Origin: Conexibacter sp. S30A1
GTDB lineage: Bacteria; Actinomycetota; Thermoleophilia; Solirubrobacterales; Solirubrobacteraceae
Length of the DNA stretch: 64,000 nt
Direction: 5' to 3'
Assembly: GCF_023330665.1 (NCBI RefSeq)
Contig: NZ_CP097127.1
Location: 2,046,001-2,110,000, forward strand
Under the pieces are notes generated by a model, which saw only the letters and a list, made by a program, of their open reading frames with translations, did no database searches and had not been told where the DNA came from. A program made the position numbers and the translations under genes. Positions 1 to 12,833 of this stretch are shown here, piece after piece. Position 1 is the first letter of the stretch, and each line of letters begins with the position of its first letter.

Positions 1-151
1 TTCAGAGCTCGCCGGCCAAGTGCAGCGGGGCGCTCAGCCGACGCAGAACTTCATGTCCTCACGATTCTCAGCCCGGCAAGCAGCGCAAACCAAGCGGCCG
101 CGCCCCCTCTAAACAGGATCAATGCAGCTTACCTCTACAGTGGCGGGCCGT
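1..151. other. Window-edge segment without a recognised gene
   Basis: I see no coding region or structured element here. It is the 5' flank of the typA gene and presumably holds its promoter, but no convincing -35/-10 pair could be assigned by eye. Confidence 0.5.
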
Positions 152-1984
152 ATGGCCAGCCGCTCCGATATCCGCAACCTCGCGATCGTCGCGCACGTCG
201 ACCATGGCAAGACGACGCTGGTCGACGCGCTGCTTTGGCAGTCGGGCGCGTTCCGCTCAAACCAGGACGTGGCCGACAGGGTGCTCGACTCGATGGACCT
301 GGAGCGCGAGAAGGGGATCACGATCCTCGCCAAGAACACGGCGGTGCGCTACGGCGAGATCAAGCTGAACATCATCGACACGCCCGGGCACGCCGACTTC
401 GGCGGCGAGGTCGAGCGTGGGCTGACGATGGTGGACGGCGTGCTGCTCCTGGTCGACGCCTCCGAGGGGCCGCTGCCACAGACCCGCTTTGTGCTGCGCA
501 AGGCACTCGAGGCGCGGCTGCCGGTGATCCTCGTGATCAACAAGATCGACCGCCCGGACGCGCGCATCGCCGAGGTGATCGACGAGGTCTATGAGCTCTT
601 CCTGGACCTCGAGGCCGACGAGTCGCAGATCGACTTTCCGATCGTCTACACCAACGCCAAGGCGGGCACCGCGACGCTCGATATGAACGTTCCGGGGAGC
701 GACCTGGGGCCGCTGCTCGAGCTGCTGGTCGAGCACATTCCCGCCCCCGAGTACGACCCGGAGGCGCCGCTGCAGGCGCACGTGACCAACCTCGACGCCT
801 CCCCGTACGTGGGGCGGATCGCGATCTGCCGCGTACACCAGGGCGTGATCCGCCGCGGCGAGACGGTCGCCTGGTGCCGCGCCGACGGCTCGGTGGAGCG
901 CGTGAGGGTGACCGAGCTTTATTTGACCGAGGCACTCGAGCGCGTGAGCGCCGAGGAGGCGCGCGCGGGCGACATCATCGCGCTGGCCGGCATCCCGGAG
1001 ATCACGATCGGCGACACGCTCTCGGACCCCGAGGATCCGCGGCCGCTGCCGCCGATCACCGTCGATGAGCCGTCGCTGTCGGTGACGATCGGCACCAACG
1101 ACTCGCCGCTCGCCGGCCAGGACGGGGACAAGCTGACCGCCTCACAGCTGAAGGCGCGACTCGAGCGCGAGCTGGTGGGCAACGTGTCGCTGCGCATCAG
1201 CGAGACCGAGCGGCCCGATGTCTGGGAGGTCCAGGGTCGCGGCGAGCTGGCGCTGGCGGTGCTGGTCGAGGTGATGCGCCGCGAGGGCTTCGAGCTGACG
1301 GTCGGCAAGCCGCAGGTCGTCACGCGCGAGATCGACGGCAAGCTGCACGAGCCGATGGAGCGCATGAGCGTGGATGCGCCAGAGGAGTACGTGGGCGTGA
1401 TCACGCAGATGCTGGCGCTGCGCAAGGGCCGCATGGAGCAGATGGTCAACCACGGCACCGGCTGGGTGCGGATGGAGTACATCGTCCCGGCACGCGGGCT
1501 GATCGGCTTCCGCACCGAGTTCCTCACCGAGACCCGCGGCACCGGCCTGGTGCACCACGTCTTTGACCGCTGGGAGCCGTGGCAGGGTGATATCCGCACG
1601 CGCGGCACCGGCTCGCTGGTCGCGGACCGTCGCGGCAGGGTGGCGGCGTTTGCGCTCTTCAACCTGCAGGAGCGTGGCTCGTTGTTCGTCTCACCAGGCG
1701 AGGAGGTCTACGAGGGCATGATCGTGGGCGAGAACGCGCGCGCCGAGGACCTCGACGTCAACGCCGTCAAGGAGAAGCACCTGACCAACATGCGCTCCTC
1801 CACGGCCGACGAGCTGGTGCGGCTCGTGCCCAAGCGCGAGCTGTCGCTCGACCAGGCGCTCGAGTTCCTGCGCGAGGACGAGTGCGTCGAGGTGACACCA
1901 CTCAACGTGCGCCTGCGAAAGACCGTGCTCGAGCAGACCGCGCGCGTCAAGGCGGCACGGGCGCGCAAGCGCAGCGACAGCTGA
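152..1984 (+). CDS. typA: Ribosome-associated translational GTPase TypA/BipA
   Basis: TypA binds the 70S ribosome like EF-G and is linked to stress adaptation and ribosome assembly. All G motifs are visible near the N-terminus: AHVDHGKTT (P-loop), the switch I stretch EKGITI, DTPGH and NKID. The beta-barrel, EF-G domain III/V-like and TypA-specific C-terminal regions follow (for example [12 protein letters not shown]). At 610 aa it has the usual family length. I chose the ATG at 152 because [15 protein letters not shown] begins where the family begins; an in-frame ATG at 122 would add ten residues. It stands alone, with 234 bp before the next gene. Confidence 0.95.
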   Translation: MASRSDIRNLAIVAHVDHGKTTLVDALLWQSGAFRSNQDVADRVLDSMDLEREKGITILAKNTAVRYGEIKLNIIDTPGHADFGGEVERGLTMVDGVLLLVDASEGPLPQTRFVLRKALEARLPVILVINKIDRPDARIAEVIDEVYELFLDLEADESQIDFPIVYTNAKAGTATLDMNVPGSDLGPLLELLVEHIPAPEYDPEAPLQAHVTNLDASPYVGRIAICRVHQGVIRRGETVAWCRADGSVERVRVTELYLTEALERVSAEEARAGDIIALAGIPEITIGDTLSDPEDPRPLPPITVDEPSLSVTIGTNDSPLAGQDGDKLTASQLKARLERELVGNVSLRISETERPDVWEVQGRGELALAVLVEVMRREGFELTVGKPQVVTREIDGKLHEPMERMSVDAPEEYVGVITQMLALRKGRMEQMVNHGTGWVRMEYIVPARGLIGFRTEFLTETRGTGLVHHVFDRWEPWQGDIRTRGTGSLVADRRGRVAAFALFNLQERGSLFVSPGEEVYEGMIVGENARAEDLDVNAVKEKHLTNMRSSTADELVRLVPKRELSLDQALEFLREDECVEVTPLNVRLRKTVLEQTARVKAARARKRSDS

Positions 1985-2218
1985 CCGCCGCCGCCGGCGG
2001 CACTGAAGCAGCGCCACCGGTCACACGAATCCACCAAATTTCCCGCTTTGCAGGATCTCTTGCATGGCCGCCGGTTTAGGTGGCCTGAAAGGACCGGCGT
2101 GTAAGGTAGGCGCCGCCGCCGCCCGGTACGGCAATGAAGGGGGCGATCGAGCCCCAGGCGACGCGTCGGCGCGTCACCTGGGTCGTTGATCGCATCGACC
2201 ACAGCAAGCTCTGCCTGG
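1985..2218. other. Intergenic region typA to NlpC/P60 gene
   Basis: 234 bp with no supported gene. It is locally less GC-rich around 2030-2060 and should contain the promoter of the downstream secreted hydrolase. I looked for a ydaO (c-di-AMP) riboswitch, common before actinobacterial cell-wall hydrolases, and did not see its conserved blocks. Confidence 0.4.
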
Positions 2219-3415
2219 ATGCCCATCTTCCGCCACATAAAGCGCCTGATGCTCGCCTCGGCGCTCGCCTGCGCGCTGCTGGGCGCGACGATGATCGCCA
2301 CGAGCTTCGCCGGCATCCAGAACCAGATCAACTCAGGCAAATCCACGGCCGCGTCGCTGCAGGCACAGATCAACGCAGAAACCGCGCAGATCGAGAAGAC
2401 CAGCGGCGGCGTCGCGGCCGCCCAAGCGCAGCTGGCGAGCATCCAGTCGCAGGTCTACCAGCGCGAGGCGCAGCTGCGCAGCGTGCAGCAGCGGCTGATG
2501 AGTGCGCGCGACCAGCTGCTGGCACTGGAAGACAAGCTGCACGTGGCCGCCAACTACCTGGCCGCGAACCTGCGCTCCCAGTACGAGCAGGGCACCCCGA
2601 ACCTGGTGGACGTCGTCCTGAACGCCAACGGCTTCTCCAACCTGCTCAGCCAGGTCAGCTACCTCAAGGACGCCCAGCACTCTGACGCCGAGATGGTCAA
2701 GGTCATGCAGGTCGCCCGCACCCGCGTGCAGCACGAGGCACTGGCGCTCGGCGCGCTCGAGGAGAACGACCGCACCCTCACCAACCAGATCCTCGCGCAG
2801 CAGAGCCAGGAGTCAACGATCGAGGCGGCGCTCGTCAAGCAGCAGATCGACGAGCAGACCGCCCGTGCCAACACCAGGGGACGCCTGGCCGACGTGCAGG
2901 CGCACGTCGCCTCGCTGCAGAAGAAGTACGCCGCGATCCAGGCGGCGGCCGCACGCGCCGCCGCAGAGTCGGCCGCCAAGGCTTCCGTGCAGGTCAACCA
3001 GCAGGCCGGCGGCGTGGCGGTCAACACCGGCAGCATGGTGCAGGCGCCGCCCGGCGCGCCGCAGGCGGTCCAGGAGATGATCGCCGCAGGCAACGCGATC
3101 GCCACGCTGCCCTACATCTGGGGCGGCGGCCACGCCTCCTTCCAGGCGCTCGGCTACGACTGCTCGGGCTCGGTCAGCTTCGTCCTGAACGCCGCCGGGC
3201 TGCTCAGCTCACCCGAGGTCTCGGGCTGGTTTGAGAGCTACGGTGACCCGGGGCCCGGCCAGTGGGTGACGATCTACGCCAACGCCGGGCACGTGTGGAT
3301 GGAGATCGCCGGCTGGCGCTTTGACACAGTCGCACTGGCCGAGACCGGCACGCGCTGGGCGCGCGGGGGCGGCGAGTTCGCCGGTTTCGTGGTGCGCCAC
3401 CCAGTCGGCCTGTAG
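2219..3415 (+). CDS. Secreted coiled-coil NlpC/P60-type peptidoglycan hydrolase
   Basis: Likely an extracellular peptidoglycan endopeptidase. The N-terminus is a signal peptide (hydrophobic LMLASALACALLGATMIA after FRHIKR). Residues of about 30-265 form a long Ala/Gln-rich coiled coil of PcsB/RipA type, including a SQYEQ...LVDVVLNANGF segment. The C-terminal ~120 residues are an NlpC/P60-like fold with catalytic Cys in GYDCSGSV and His in GHVWMEI. The start at 2219 places the signal peptide directly at the N-terminus; an ATG at 2186 is also in frame. The catalytic domain resembles that at 20755-21867 and the coiled coil resembles that at 40350-41615, so the domains look shuffled among paralogues. 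Substrate bond is inferred. Confidence 0.85.
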   Translation: MPIFRHIKRLMLASALACALLGATMIATSFAGIQNQINSGKSTAASLQAQINAETAQIEKTSGGVAAAQAQLASIQSQVYQREAQLRSVQQRLMSARDQLLALEDKLHVAANYLAANLRSQYEQGTPNLVDVVLNANGFSNLLSQVSYLKDAQHSDAEMVKVMQVARTRVQHEALALGALEENDRTLTNQILAQQSQESTIEAALVKQQIDEQTARANTRGRLADVQAHVASLQKKYAAIQAAAARAAAESAAKASVQVNQQAGGVAVNTGSMVQAPPGAPQAVQEMIAAGNAIATLPYIWGGGHASFQALGYDCSGSVSFVLNAAGLLSSPEVSGWFESYGDPGPGQWVTIYANAGHVWMEIAGWRFDTVALAETGTRWARGGGEFAGFVVRHPVGL

Positions 3416-3532
3416 GGCGCTCCCCGGCCCGACCAAGCCGCCCGCGCACGCCAGGCGCTGGCAGTAACTAGAGTCTCTCTGTGGGCCGTGTCCGCACGGT
3501 CCCGCTGATCACTGAGACCTGAGGAGTTTGAA

Positions 3533-6244
<2,712 letters not shown>

Positions 6245-6265
6245 CAACCCGATAGGAGAGACCCG

Positions 6266-7324
6266 ATGGCAATTCCAACGATGTTGGACGCGCTCGTGCG
6301 CGTCGCAGGACCGTCCGGCCAGGAGGCCCGCGCCGCCGCGCTGTGGCGCGAGCACTGTGAGCCGTTCGCGGCCGAGACGGGCGTTGACGTGAACGGCTCC
6401 TCGTGGGCACGCGTGCCCGGCACCGGCGGCGGGCCGACGCTCGCGCTGGTGGGCCACATCGACGAGATCGGCCTGCACATCACCCACATCGACGACGAGG
6501 GCTTCCTGCGCTTCGGCCAGGTCGGCGGCTGGGACCCGGTGCAGCTGGTCGGCCAGCGCGTGGTCCTGTCCACCCGTGGCGGCGAGGTGCGCGGCGTGAT
6601 CGGCCGCAAGGCGATCCACGTCATGGACGCCGAGGAACGCAAGCAGGCGCCCGAGCTGAAGGGCCTGCACATCGACATCGGTGCGGCCTCGGGCGATGAG
6701 GCCAAAGCGCTGGTGCGGATCGGCGACATGGGCGTGATCGACGTGGCGCCGCTTGAGCTGCCCAACAACCGCATGGTCTCGCGCGCGCTCGATAACCGCG
6801 TCGGCTGCTACGTCGCCGCGCGCGCAGCGCAGCTCGTCGCGGAGCGAGGCGGCGCCCCCGGTGACGTGCTGGCGATGGCAGTCGTGCAGGAGGAGATCGG
6901 CCTGCAGGGCGCCAAGACCGCGGCCTTTCGCCACCGTCCGGACGTGGCGATCGTGATCGATGTCACGCACGCAAACGACACGCCCGGCTCGGAGGTCGGG
7001 CAGGACACCCACCACAAGCTCGGCACCGGACCGGTGATCGAGCGCGGTTCGCTGCTTCACCCGCGGGTCTCTGATCTCTTGGAGGATGCGGCGACGGCCG
7101 AGAACATCGGTCACACGCTCTCCTCGAGCGCCCGCTCGACCGGCACCGACGCCGACGCCTTCACGATCAGCCGCGCCGGGATCCCCACGGGCCTGGCGTC
7201 GGTGCCGCTGCGCTACATGCACTCGGCCGTCGAGACGGTCTGCATCGACGACATCGAGCACACCGCGGCGCTGCTGGCGGCGTTCGCGATGCGGCTCACG
7301 CCCGGCGAGGCCTTCGCTCGCTGA
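6266..7324 (+). CDS. M42 family metallopeptidase (PepA/FrvX-like aminopeptidase)
   Basis: 352 aa, the family length. M42 enzymes are dodecameric (TET) cytoplasmic aminopeptidases with two metal ions. Putative ligands and catalytic residues are visible in order: His/Asp in LVGHIDEIGL, Asp in SRALDNRVG, Glu pair in VVQEEIGLQG, Asp in VIDVTHANDTPG and His in RYMHSAVETV. The SD is AGGAG before the ATG at 6266. Spacing of 21 bp from acnA suggests cotranscription. A perfect hairpin just after the stop separates it from the convergent dienelactone hydrolase gene. Older annotations of this family as cellulase are not supported. Confidence 0.9.
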   Translation: MAIPTMLDALVRVAGPSGQEARAAALWREHCEPFAAETGVDVNGSSWARVPGTGGGPTLALVGHIDEIGLHITHIDDEGFLRFGQVGGWDPVQLVGQRVVLSTRGGEVRGVIGRKAIHVMDAEERKQAPELKGLHIDIGAASGDEAKALVRIGDMGVIDVAPLELPNNRMVSRALDNRVGCYVAARAAQLVAERGGAPGDVLAMAVVQEEIGLQGAKTAAFRHRPDVAIVIDVTHANDTPGSEVGQDTHHKLGTGPVIERGSLLHPRVSDLLEDAATAENIGHTLSSSARSTGTDADAFTISRAGIPTGLASVPLRYMHSAVETVCIDDIEHTAALLAAFAMRLTPGEAFAR

Positions 7325-7335
7325 AGCGCCACGGC

Positions 7336-7365
7336 GCGCGGAGCGGGCAGCGGCCCGCTCCGCGC
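7336..7365. terminator. Bidirectional hairpin between convergent genes
   Basis: A perfect 13-bp stem (GCGCGGAGCGGGC and its complement) with a 4-nt AGCG loop lies in the 59-bp gap between the M42 peptidase stop and the dienelactone hydrolase stop. It lacks a long U tract, as is usual in high-GC actinobacteria, but position and symmetry suit a shared terminator. Confidence 0.75.
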
Positions 7366-7383
7366 AGCGGCACCGGCACGGCC

Positions 7384-8121
7384 TCAGAGCGTGCGGCTCA
7401 GCAGGTCAAAGAGCGCGTTGAAGTGGCGCTCGGCGGCCGCCTCGTTGTAGGCGCCCATGTCGGACATCGTGTAACCGTGCATCGCGCCCTCATACACCTC
7501 GCTGGTGTAGCTGATGCCGGCCGCGTCCATCGCCGCGTTCAGGGTGGCGATCTGCTCGGCCGTCATGCTCTGGTCGTTGTCGGCAAAGCCCCAGTAGACG
7601 GTCGCCTTGACCTCCGGTGCACGCAGGTGCGGGCTGTCGGGCCCGTCGGTCACCATGCCGCCGGTGTGAAAGCCGCCCAGCGCCGCCACCCGATCGGGAT
7701 AGGAGGCGGCGATCTGCCAGCCGACGCGGCCGCCCATGCAGTAGCCGGTGATCCCGACCTTGCCGTCGGTGAGTTCGCCCAGCTTAGCCAGGTAGGCGCC
7801 ACCGTCAGAGACGGCTGCCTGCGGTGTGAGCTTTGCCATGATCGGCTGAAGCGTCTTGAAGAACTCGGCGCGCGCCTCCGGGTCCTCCAGCCGCGCCGGC
7901 GGCCAGATGGGCGCGCGGCCATCACGGTAGAAGGCGTTGGGGGCCAGCACCACGTAGCCCTGGGCGGCGATACGGTCGGCCATATCCTTGATCCGCTGAC
8001 GCAGGCCGATCGCGTCGATCACGAACAGCACACCGGGGTGATGTCCGTCGTCGTCTGGGCGAGCGAGGTAGCAGTCAGCGACTCCGTCGGGAGTGGTGAC
8101 ATCAATCATTGAGCTTGTCAT
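7384..8121 (-). CDS. Dienelactone hydrolase family protein
   Basis: Alpha/beta hydrolase of the DLH (carboxymethylenebutenolidase) family, 245 aa. The Cys-His-Asp triad is readable: nucleophile Cys in GYCMGGRVGW, Asp in FADNDQS and His in GAMHGYTMSD. DLH hydrolyses dienelactone to maleylacetate in chloroaromatic degradation, but many family members have other ester substrates, and no aromatic degradation genes lie nearby. The start is ATG at 8121 (MTSSMIDVTTPDG). It is convergent with the M42 peptidase and 54 bp downstream of the membrane protein gene on the same strand. Confidence 0.9.
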   Translation of the reverse strand: MTSSMIDVTTPDGVADCYLARPDDDGHHPGVLFVIDAIGLRQRIKDMADRIAAQGYVVLAPNAFYRDGRAPIWPPARLEDPEARAEFFKTLQPIMAKLTPQAAVSDGGAYLAKLGELTDGKVGITGYCMGGRVGWQIAASYPDRVAALGGFHTGGMVTDGPDSPHLRAPEVKATVYWGFADNDQSMTAEQIATLNAAMDAAGISYTSEVYEGAMHGYTMSDMGAYNEAAAERHFNALFDLLSRTL

Positions 8122-8175
8122 GGGCCTAGCTTGGCAGAGCCGTGGCGATGGAGCGTCGGTCGGGCGCCGGAAGGC

Positions 8176-9888
8176 CTACAACGTCAGGCCAGCCTCGTGG
8201 CCGAGCTTGCTGGCGATGTCGTAGGGGTAGACGTAGATCTCGAGGTTGCCGATGCGCTGGGTCGCAAGCGGTGTGCCGAACGCGGCCTCGGGTGCGCGCA
8301 CCTGGGCAGCGGTGGGGTTGGCGACCAGCATGCTGCGCACGTTCGGGATCGGCCGGTCCCAGCTGGAGATGGAGATTTCCCGGAACGTGCACAGCTCGGC
8401 GCCGTTGTGCTTGCAGCGCTGGATCGGATAGACCTTGACCTTGAAGTTGGACTCCCACATCAGGTCGATCGAGTTCCAGTAGTAGCCGTAGCCGACCGCC
8501 ACGTCCTCCTTGCGGGCGTAGGCGGCCAGCGCGTGTGCGACACCGGCCGTCTCGTAGCCGTGCGCCATCTCCTTGACGCCGCCACCGAACTGGTAGATCG
8601 CGCTGAACGCGTACAGCGACACGCCGGCTGAGACGATCAGCTTCCAGCCCAGGCCGCGCTCGAGCATCAGCGGCAGCAGCGCCGCGACCGCGACGTAGGG
8701 TCCGAGCAGGTAGCGGCCGTCGGTGGTGAACGGGTTTGGCGTGCCGATCATGAAGACGGTGAGCCCGGCGCCCAGCACGGTGATCCAGTAGGTCGTGTGC
8801 ACGAAGCGCTCGCCGACCACATCGCCACCCCCACTGACCCGCGGCAGCGCGTTTTCCACGCGCCGGCGCACCGACCAGATGGCGGCCACAAGCGCGGCGA
8901 AGAGCAGCGCGGCGCTCACGAACTGCAGCTCGGCGCGCACGCCCGCAAGCTTTCCGTAGAAGTCGCCGGCGGTCAGCATCGGCAGCGCCTTGAGCAGCGT
9001 CGTGAGGTTGGTGATCAGGCCGTGAGGCGTGGCGAAGGTGAGAAAGCCGCGGTGCGAGGGGCCAAAGGCCCTGATGCCGTCGCCGTGCATGACCGCCGCA
9101 AAGACGAACGCCGTCAGATAGGTGCACGCGACCGTGCCAAGGCCGAAGGCGACCACCCGCCTAGCGCCGTCCTGCGGGCCGCGCCAGGCCGCAAGCACGG
9201 TCACAGCCACGAGCGGCGCCACCCCCCAGGCCAGGTAGAGGCTGTCACCGGCCAGCGGCAGGCCTCCCAGGAAGCCCAGGCCGATCGCCGCCGCCATCAG
9301 ACGGTCGTTCGGCAAGATCGCGACCCGCGGCACGATCCAGACGAGCGCCGCCCCCACGCACGCGGCGGTGATCAGCGTGTTCGCGTGCGCGTCGGTCGCG
9401 AAGATCGTCGCCAGGCCGCCGTCCCAGGCGCGCGCGATACCACCGCCACCGAAGCAGACCAGCGCCGCACCCACCATCGCCGCGGGCCAGCGGCCAAACG
9501 CGCGCGCCGTTGACCACAGCACAGCCGCCAGGCCAACAACCGCGAAGAAAACGGGGGCCAGCACCCAGAGCTCGCGGTAGAGCGGCCACGAGCGTGTCAG
9601 CAGCGTGAACGCGATCGTCTCGTAGTGGGCGTAGTCGCCGGTCGTCAGCAGCGCATTGGCGGGCGCGTGGATGCTCATGTGCGCGAGCACCGCGTCGATG
9701 TCAGCGTCGCTTGAGAGCCAGACGCTGTCCAGGATGCGCCGCAGGCTTCCGAGGATCAGGACCACGTAGAGGCCACCGAGCGCCACCGGCGCCCACCACA
9801 ACCACTGAAGCGCAGGGCGCGGGATTCGCTTGATCAACGCTCCGCGGCCGGCGCGCTCCGGGGTCTCTTCAAAGGGGGTGGCGCTCAT
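8176..9888 (-). CDS. Polytopic membrane protein of unknown function
   Basis: 570 aa with a short cytoplasmic N-terminus and roughly ten to twelve hydrophobic segments, starting at WLWWAPVALGGLYVVLILG. The large loop after the first helix (LSSDADIDAVLAHM...HYETIAFT) and the soluble C-terminal ~130 residues recall membrane glycosyltransferases of the GT39/DUF2079 type, in which acidic residues in the first loop matter. I cannot assign a substrate. It is transcribed away from the HAD gene, with 65 bp between their starts. Confidence 0.7.
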   Translation of the reverse strand: MSATPFEETPERAGRGALIKRIPRPALQWLWWAPVALGGLYVVLILGSLRRILDSVWLSSDADIDAVLAHMSIHAPANALLTTGDYAHYETIAFTLLTRSWPLYRELWVLAPVFFAVVGLAAVLWSTARAFGRWPAAMVGAALVCFGGGGIARAWDGGLATIFATDAHANTLITAACVGAALVWIVPRVAILPNDRLMAAAIGLGFLGGLPLAGDSLYLAWGVAPLVAVTVLAAWRGPQDGARRVVAFGLGTVACTYLTAFVFAAVMHGDGIRAFGPSHRGFLTFATPHGLITNLTTLLKALPMLTAGDFYGKLAGVRAELQFVSAALLFAALVAAIWSVRRRVENALPRVSGGGDVVGERFVHTTYWITVLGAGLTVFMIGTPNPFTTDGRYLLGPYVAVAALLPLMLERGLGWKLIVSAGVSLYAFSAIYQFGGGVKEMAHGYETAGVAHALAAYARKEDVAVGYGYYWNSIDLMWESNFKVKVYPIQRCKHNGAELCTFREISISSWDRPIPNVRSMLVANPTAAQVRAPEAAFGTPLATQRIGNLEIYVYPYDIASKLGHEAGLTL

Positions 9889-9953
9889 CTAATCCTCGGG
9901 CGCTGAAAATGTACCCGGTCGATGTAATTTGAGCTAAGGGCACACATGCTGTC

Positions 9954-10694
9954 ATGCACCCCGACACGCCATTGAACCCGATGCTCCTGCTCTTCGATAT
10001 CGACGGAACCCTGCTGCAGCGCGCGTCCGGCGAGCATGCCACGGCGCTGATCACAGCGATCGAGCAGGTGCATGGAGTCGATCTCTCGGCCGCGCGCCTG
10101 GAGGGCTCAGCGGCGGGGCGGACCGACGGCGAGATCGCGCGCCTGCAGCTCCTGGCGGCGGGCGTGTCAGCGGCACGGATCGACGCGCGCGCGCAGGCCG
10201 TGCGCGACGCCTGCTGCCGCATCTACGCCGAACTCTGCCCGCCCGACCTTACGGCCAAGGTCGTGCCCGGGATACCGGAGCTGCTTGAGTCACTGAGCAC
10301 GTCGGGCGCCTGGCACCTGGCGCTTGTGACCGGCAACTTCGAGCCGGTCGCGCGACGCAAGCTGCGTGCCGCCGGCCTTTCGCGCTGGTTTGCGCCGGGC
10401 CAGGGGGGCTTTGGCTCGGACGCCGAGGACCGCACCGCGCTCCCACCGATCGCTCGCCGCCGCGCGGGACAGGCGGCCGGTCTCATGCGCTCGTGGCCGC
10501 GCGAGCGCACGCTCGTGATCGGCGACACGCCGCGCGACATCGCCTGCGCACGCGCTGACGGGCTGCGCTGCATCGCGGTGACCACGGGGCCGCACGCACG
10601 CGAGGAGCTGCTTGACGCCGACGCCGTGGCCGAGAGAACGGATGAGCTGGGGGCCGCGATCGCGGCCCTGGGGGCCGGCGAGCGTGGGCTTTAG
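9954..10694 (+). CDS. HAD-family phosphatase (phosphoglycolate phosphatase-like)
   Basis: 246 aa haloacid-dehalogenase superfamily hydrolase. Motif I is FDIDGTLL (nucleophile and acid/base Asp), motif II lies around LVTGNF, and motifs III/IV include VIGDTPRDIACARADG. A helical cap occupies about residues 25-110. The family includes Gph and similar phosphatases, so the substrate is only a guess. The ATG at 9954 or the one at 9981 (MLLLFDIDGT) could be the start; the later one sits directly before motif I. Its 3' end overlaps the convergent ABC ATPase gene by 4 bp. Confidence 0.85.
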   Translation: MHPDTPLNPMLLLFDIDGTLLQRASGEHATALITAIEQVHGVDLSAARLEGSAAGRTDGEIARLQLLAAGVSAARIDARAQAVRDACCRIYAELCPPDLTAKVVPGIPELLESLSTSGAWHLALVTGNFEPVARRKLRAAGLSRWFAPGQGGFGSDAEDRTALPPIARRRAGQAAGLMRSWPRERTLVIGDTPRDIACARADGLRCIAVTTGPHAREELLDADAVAERTDELGAAIAALGAGERGL

Positions 10695-12814
10695 CTGACG
10701 CCGGTTGCCGCCGCGGAGGTGGCGCCGTTGGCAGCGGCCGTCTCGGGCTCCGGCGTCTGCAACGGGAAGTGGCAGGCGGCCTGGTGGCTAGGACTGAAGC
10801 GGCGCATCGGCGGCTCCACCTCTGCGCAGATCTCCTGCGCCAACGGGCAGCGTGTGCGGAAGCGGCAGCCCGATGGCGGGTCGATCGGGCTCGGCAGCTC
10901 GCCGCGGATCCCAACCTCGGTCTTGGCCTTCTCGATCGCCGGATCGGGCACCGGGATCGTCTTGATCAGCGCGTCCGTGTAGGGGTGCGCGGCCCGGCGG
11001 TAGATGTCGTCGCCGGTGCCGAGCTCGACCAGCCGGCCGAGGTACATGACGCCGATGCGATCCGACAGGTACTTGACGACGGCCAAATCGTGTGAGATCA
11101 CGATCGACGCCATGCCGTGCTCGGCCTGCAGGCGCTTCATCAGGTTGAGCACCTGCGAGCGGATCGACACGTCCAGCGCGCTGACGGGCTCGTCGGCGAC
11201 CATGATCTTGGGCTCCAGCACCAGCGCACGCGCCAGCGCGATCCGCTGCCGCTGACCGCCGGAGAACTCGTGCGGATAGCGCTCAAGCGCGTTGACCGGC
11301 AGTCCGACCTCGCCGAGCAGCTCACGCACGCGCTTGTCCTGGTCCTTGGTCGAGCCGATTCCCTGGATCTGCATCGGCTCACGCAGGATCGAGCGCACGC
11401 GCATGCGCGGGTCAAGCGACCCATACGGGTCCTGGAACATCATCTGCACAACACGACGCGCCCTGCGCAGCTCGCCTCCGCGCTTTCTGAAGAGCTCCTC
11501 GCCGTTGACCTTGACATGGCCGCCGTCGGGCTTCTCGATCCCGACGATCAGCTTGCCCAGCGAGGTCTTGCCGCAGCCGGACTCGCCCACCAGACCAAAG
11601 GACTCACCCGGATTGACGTAGAGGCTGACGTTGGACACGGCCTTGACGGAGTTGACCTTGCGCTTGAGCAGCGCGCCCGCCGTAACCGGATACTCGCGGA
11701 CCACGTCCACCAACTCGAGCAGCGGCGCGCTGCCGTTGCTCGACGGGGCGCTGACGGCAGGCGCGGGCTCGTTGATCACCGAAGCCACCACGGTGCCGGC
11801 CGGCGCAGAGCTGGCGGTGGGTCTGACAACCGTGATGATCGCGGGTCCTTCGACTGGGTTCCAGCAGGCGAACTGGTGGTCGCCGGAGCCGGTCAGCGGT
11901 GGCTCCTGGGCCCGGCACTGGTCGGTTGCGAAGCGACAGCGCGCTGCGAAACGGCAGCCGGTCGGCGGATGGGTCAGGTCGGGTGGCAGACCCGGTATCG
12001 AGAGCAGCGGCTTGCTCGCGTCGGACTCGAGCCGCGGGATCGAGCCGAGCAGCGCCTGCGTGTAGGGGTGGCGCATCGCCGTGAAGAGCTCCTCGCTGGG
12101 GGCGGTCTCGACGATCCTCCCGGCGTACATCACATTGATCCGCTTCGAGCGGCCGGCGACCACGCCCATGTCGTGGGTGACCAAAAGCGTCGCCATCCCC
12201 AGGCGCTGCTCCAGGTCGTCCAGCACCTTCAGGATCTGCGCCTGGATCGTCACATCCAGCGCCGTTGTGGGCTCGTCGGCGAGCAGCACCTTCGGCTCGC
12301 AGGAGAGCGCGATCGCGATCATCACGCGCTGGCGCAGGCCGCCGGAGAGCTGGTGGGGATAGTCGGCCATTCGCTCCCTGGGGCGCGGCAGACCGACCAG
12401 CTCGAGCACCTCGAGCGCGCGGTCAAAGGCCTCCTTGCGGCTCGCGCCGCGGTGCAGGCGCACCGGCTCCGCGACCTGCTCGCCGATCGACTTGGTCGGA
12501 TTCAGCGAGGAGAGCGAGTCCTGGAAGATCATCGCGATGTCGTTGCCGCGGATCTCGCGCAGCTCGCGTGGCTTCATACCGACCAGCTCGCGGTCGTAGA
12601 GCTTGATCGAGCCTCCGGTCACATGTCCGCCGTTTGGCAAGAGCCCGAGGATCGAGAGACCGAGAATCGACTTGCCCGAGCCCGACTCGCCCACCAGGCC
12701 AAGCGTCTCGCCCTCGGCGATCTCGAGATCGACGTTGCCGACCGCGTGCACGGTCGCACGCGAGAGCTGGATCTCGGTGGTGAGATCGTGGACCTTCAGT
12801 GCTGGGCTCGCCAT
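10691..12814 (-). CDS. Fused DppD-DppF ATPase of a family-5 (dipeptide/oligopeptide) ABC importer
   Basis: 707 aa with two complete nucleotide-binding domains in one chain. Domain 1: Walker A GESGSGKS, signature LSGGLRQR, Walker [13 protein letters not shown]. Domain 2 (from about residue 370): Walker A GESGCGKT, signature FSGGQRQR, Walker [13 protein letters not shown]. Each is followed by the oligopeptide-transporter C-terminal Cys-rich extension ([14 protein letters not shown] and [14 protein letters not shown]). An Ala/Pro/Ser-rich linker joins them. It is downstream of dppC by 19 bp in a minus-strand operon. The fused form supplies both ATPases and could also power the ATPase-less importer at 58-62 kb. 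Confidence 0.95.
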   Translation of the reverse strand: MASPALKVHDLTTEIQLSRATVHAVGNVDLEIAEGETLGLVGESGSGKSILGLSILGLLPNGGHVTGGSIKLYDRELVGMKPRELREIRGNDIAMIFQDSLSSLNPTKSIGEQVAEPVRLHRGASRKEAFDRALEVLELVGLPRPRERMADYPHQLSGGLRQRVMIAIALSCEPKVLLADEPTTALDVTIQAQILKVLDDLEQRLGMATLLVTHDMGVVAGRSKRINVMYAGRIVETAPSEELFTAMRHPYTQALLGSIPRLESDASKPLLSIPGLPPDLTHPPTGCRFAARCRFATDQCRAQEPPLTGSGDHQFACWNPVEGPAIITVVRPTASSAPAGTVVASVINEPAPAVSAPSSNGSAPLLELVDVVREYPVTAGALLKRKVNSVKAVSNVSLYVNPGESFGLVGESGCGKTSLGKLIVGIEKPDGGHVKVNGEELFRKRGGELRRARRVVQMMFQDPYGSLDPRMRVRSILREPMQIQGIGSTKDQDKRVRELLGEVGLPVNALERYPHEFSGGQRQRIALARALVLEPKIMVADEPVSALDVSIRSQVLNLMKRLQAEHGMASIVISHDLAVVKYLSDRIGVMYLGRLVELGTGDDIYRRAAHPYTDALIKTIPVPDPAIEKAKTEVGIRGELPSPIDPPSGCRFRTRCPLAQEICAEVEPPMRRFSPSHQAACHFPLQTPEPETAAANGATSAAATGVS

Positions 12815-12833
12815 GCGCTCTCTGGCTCTCCGG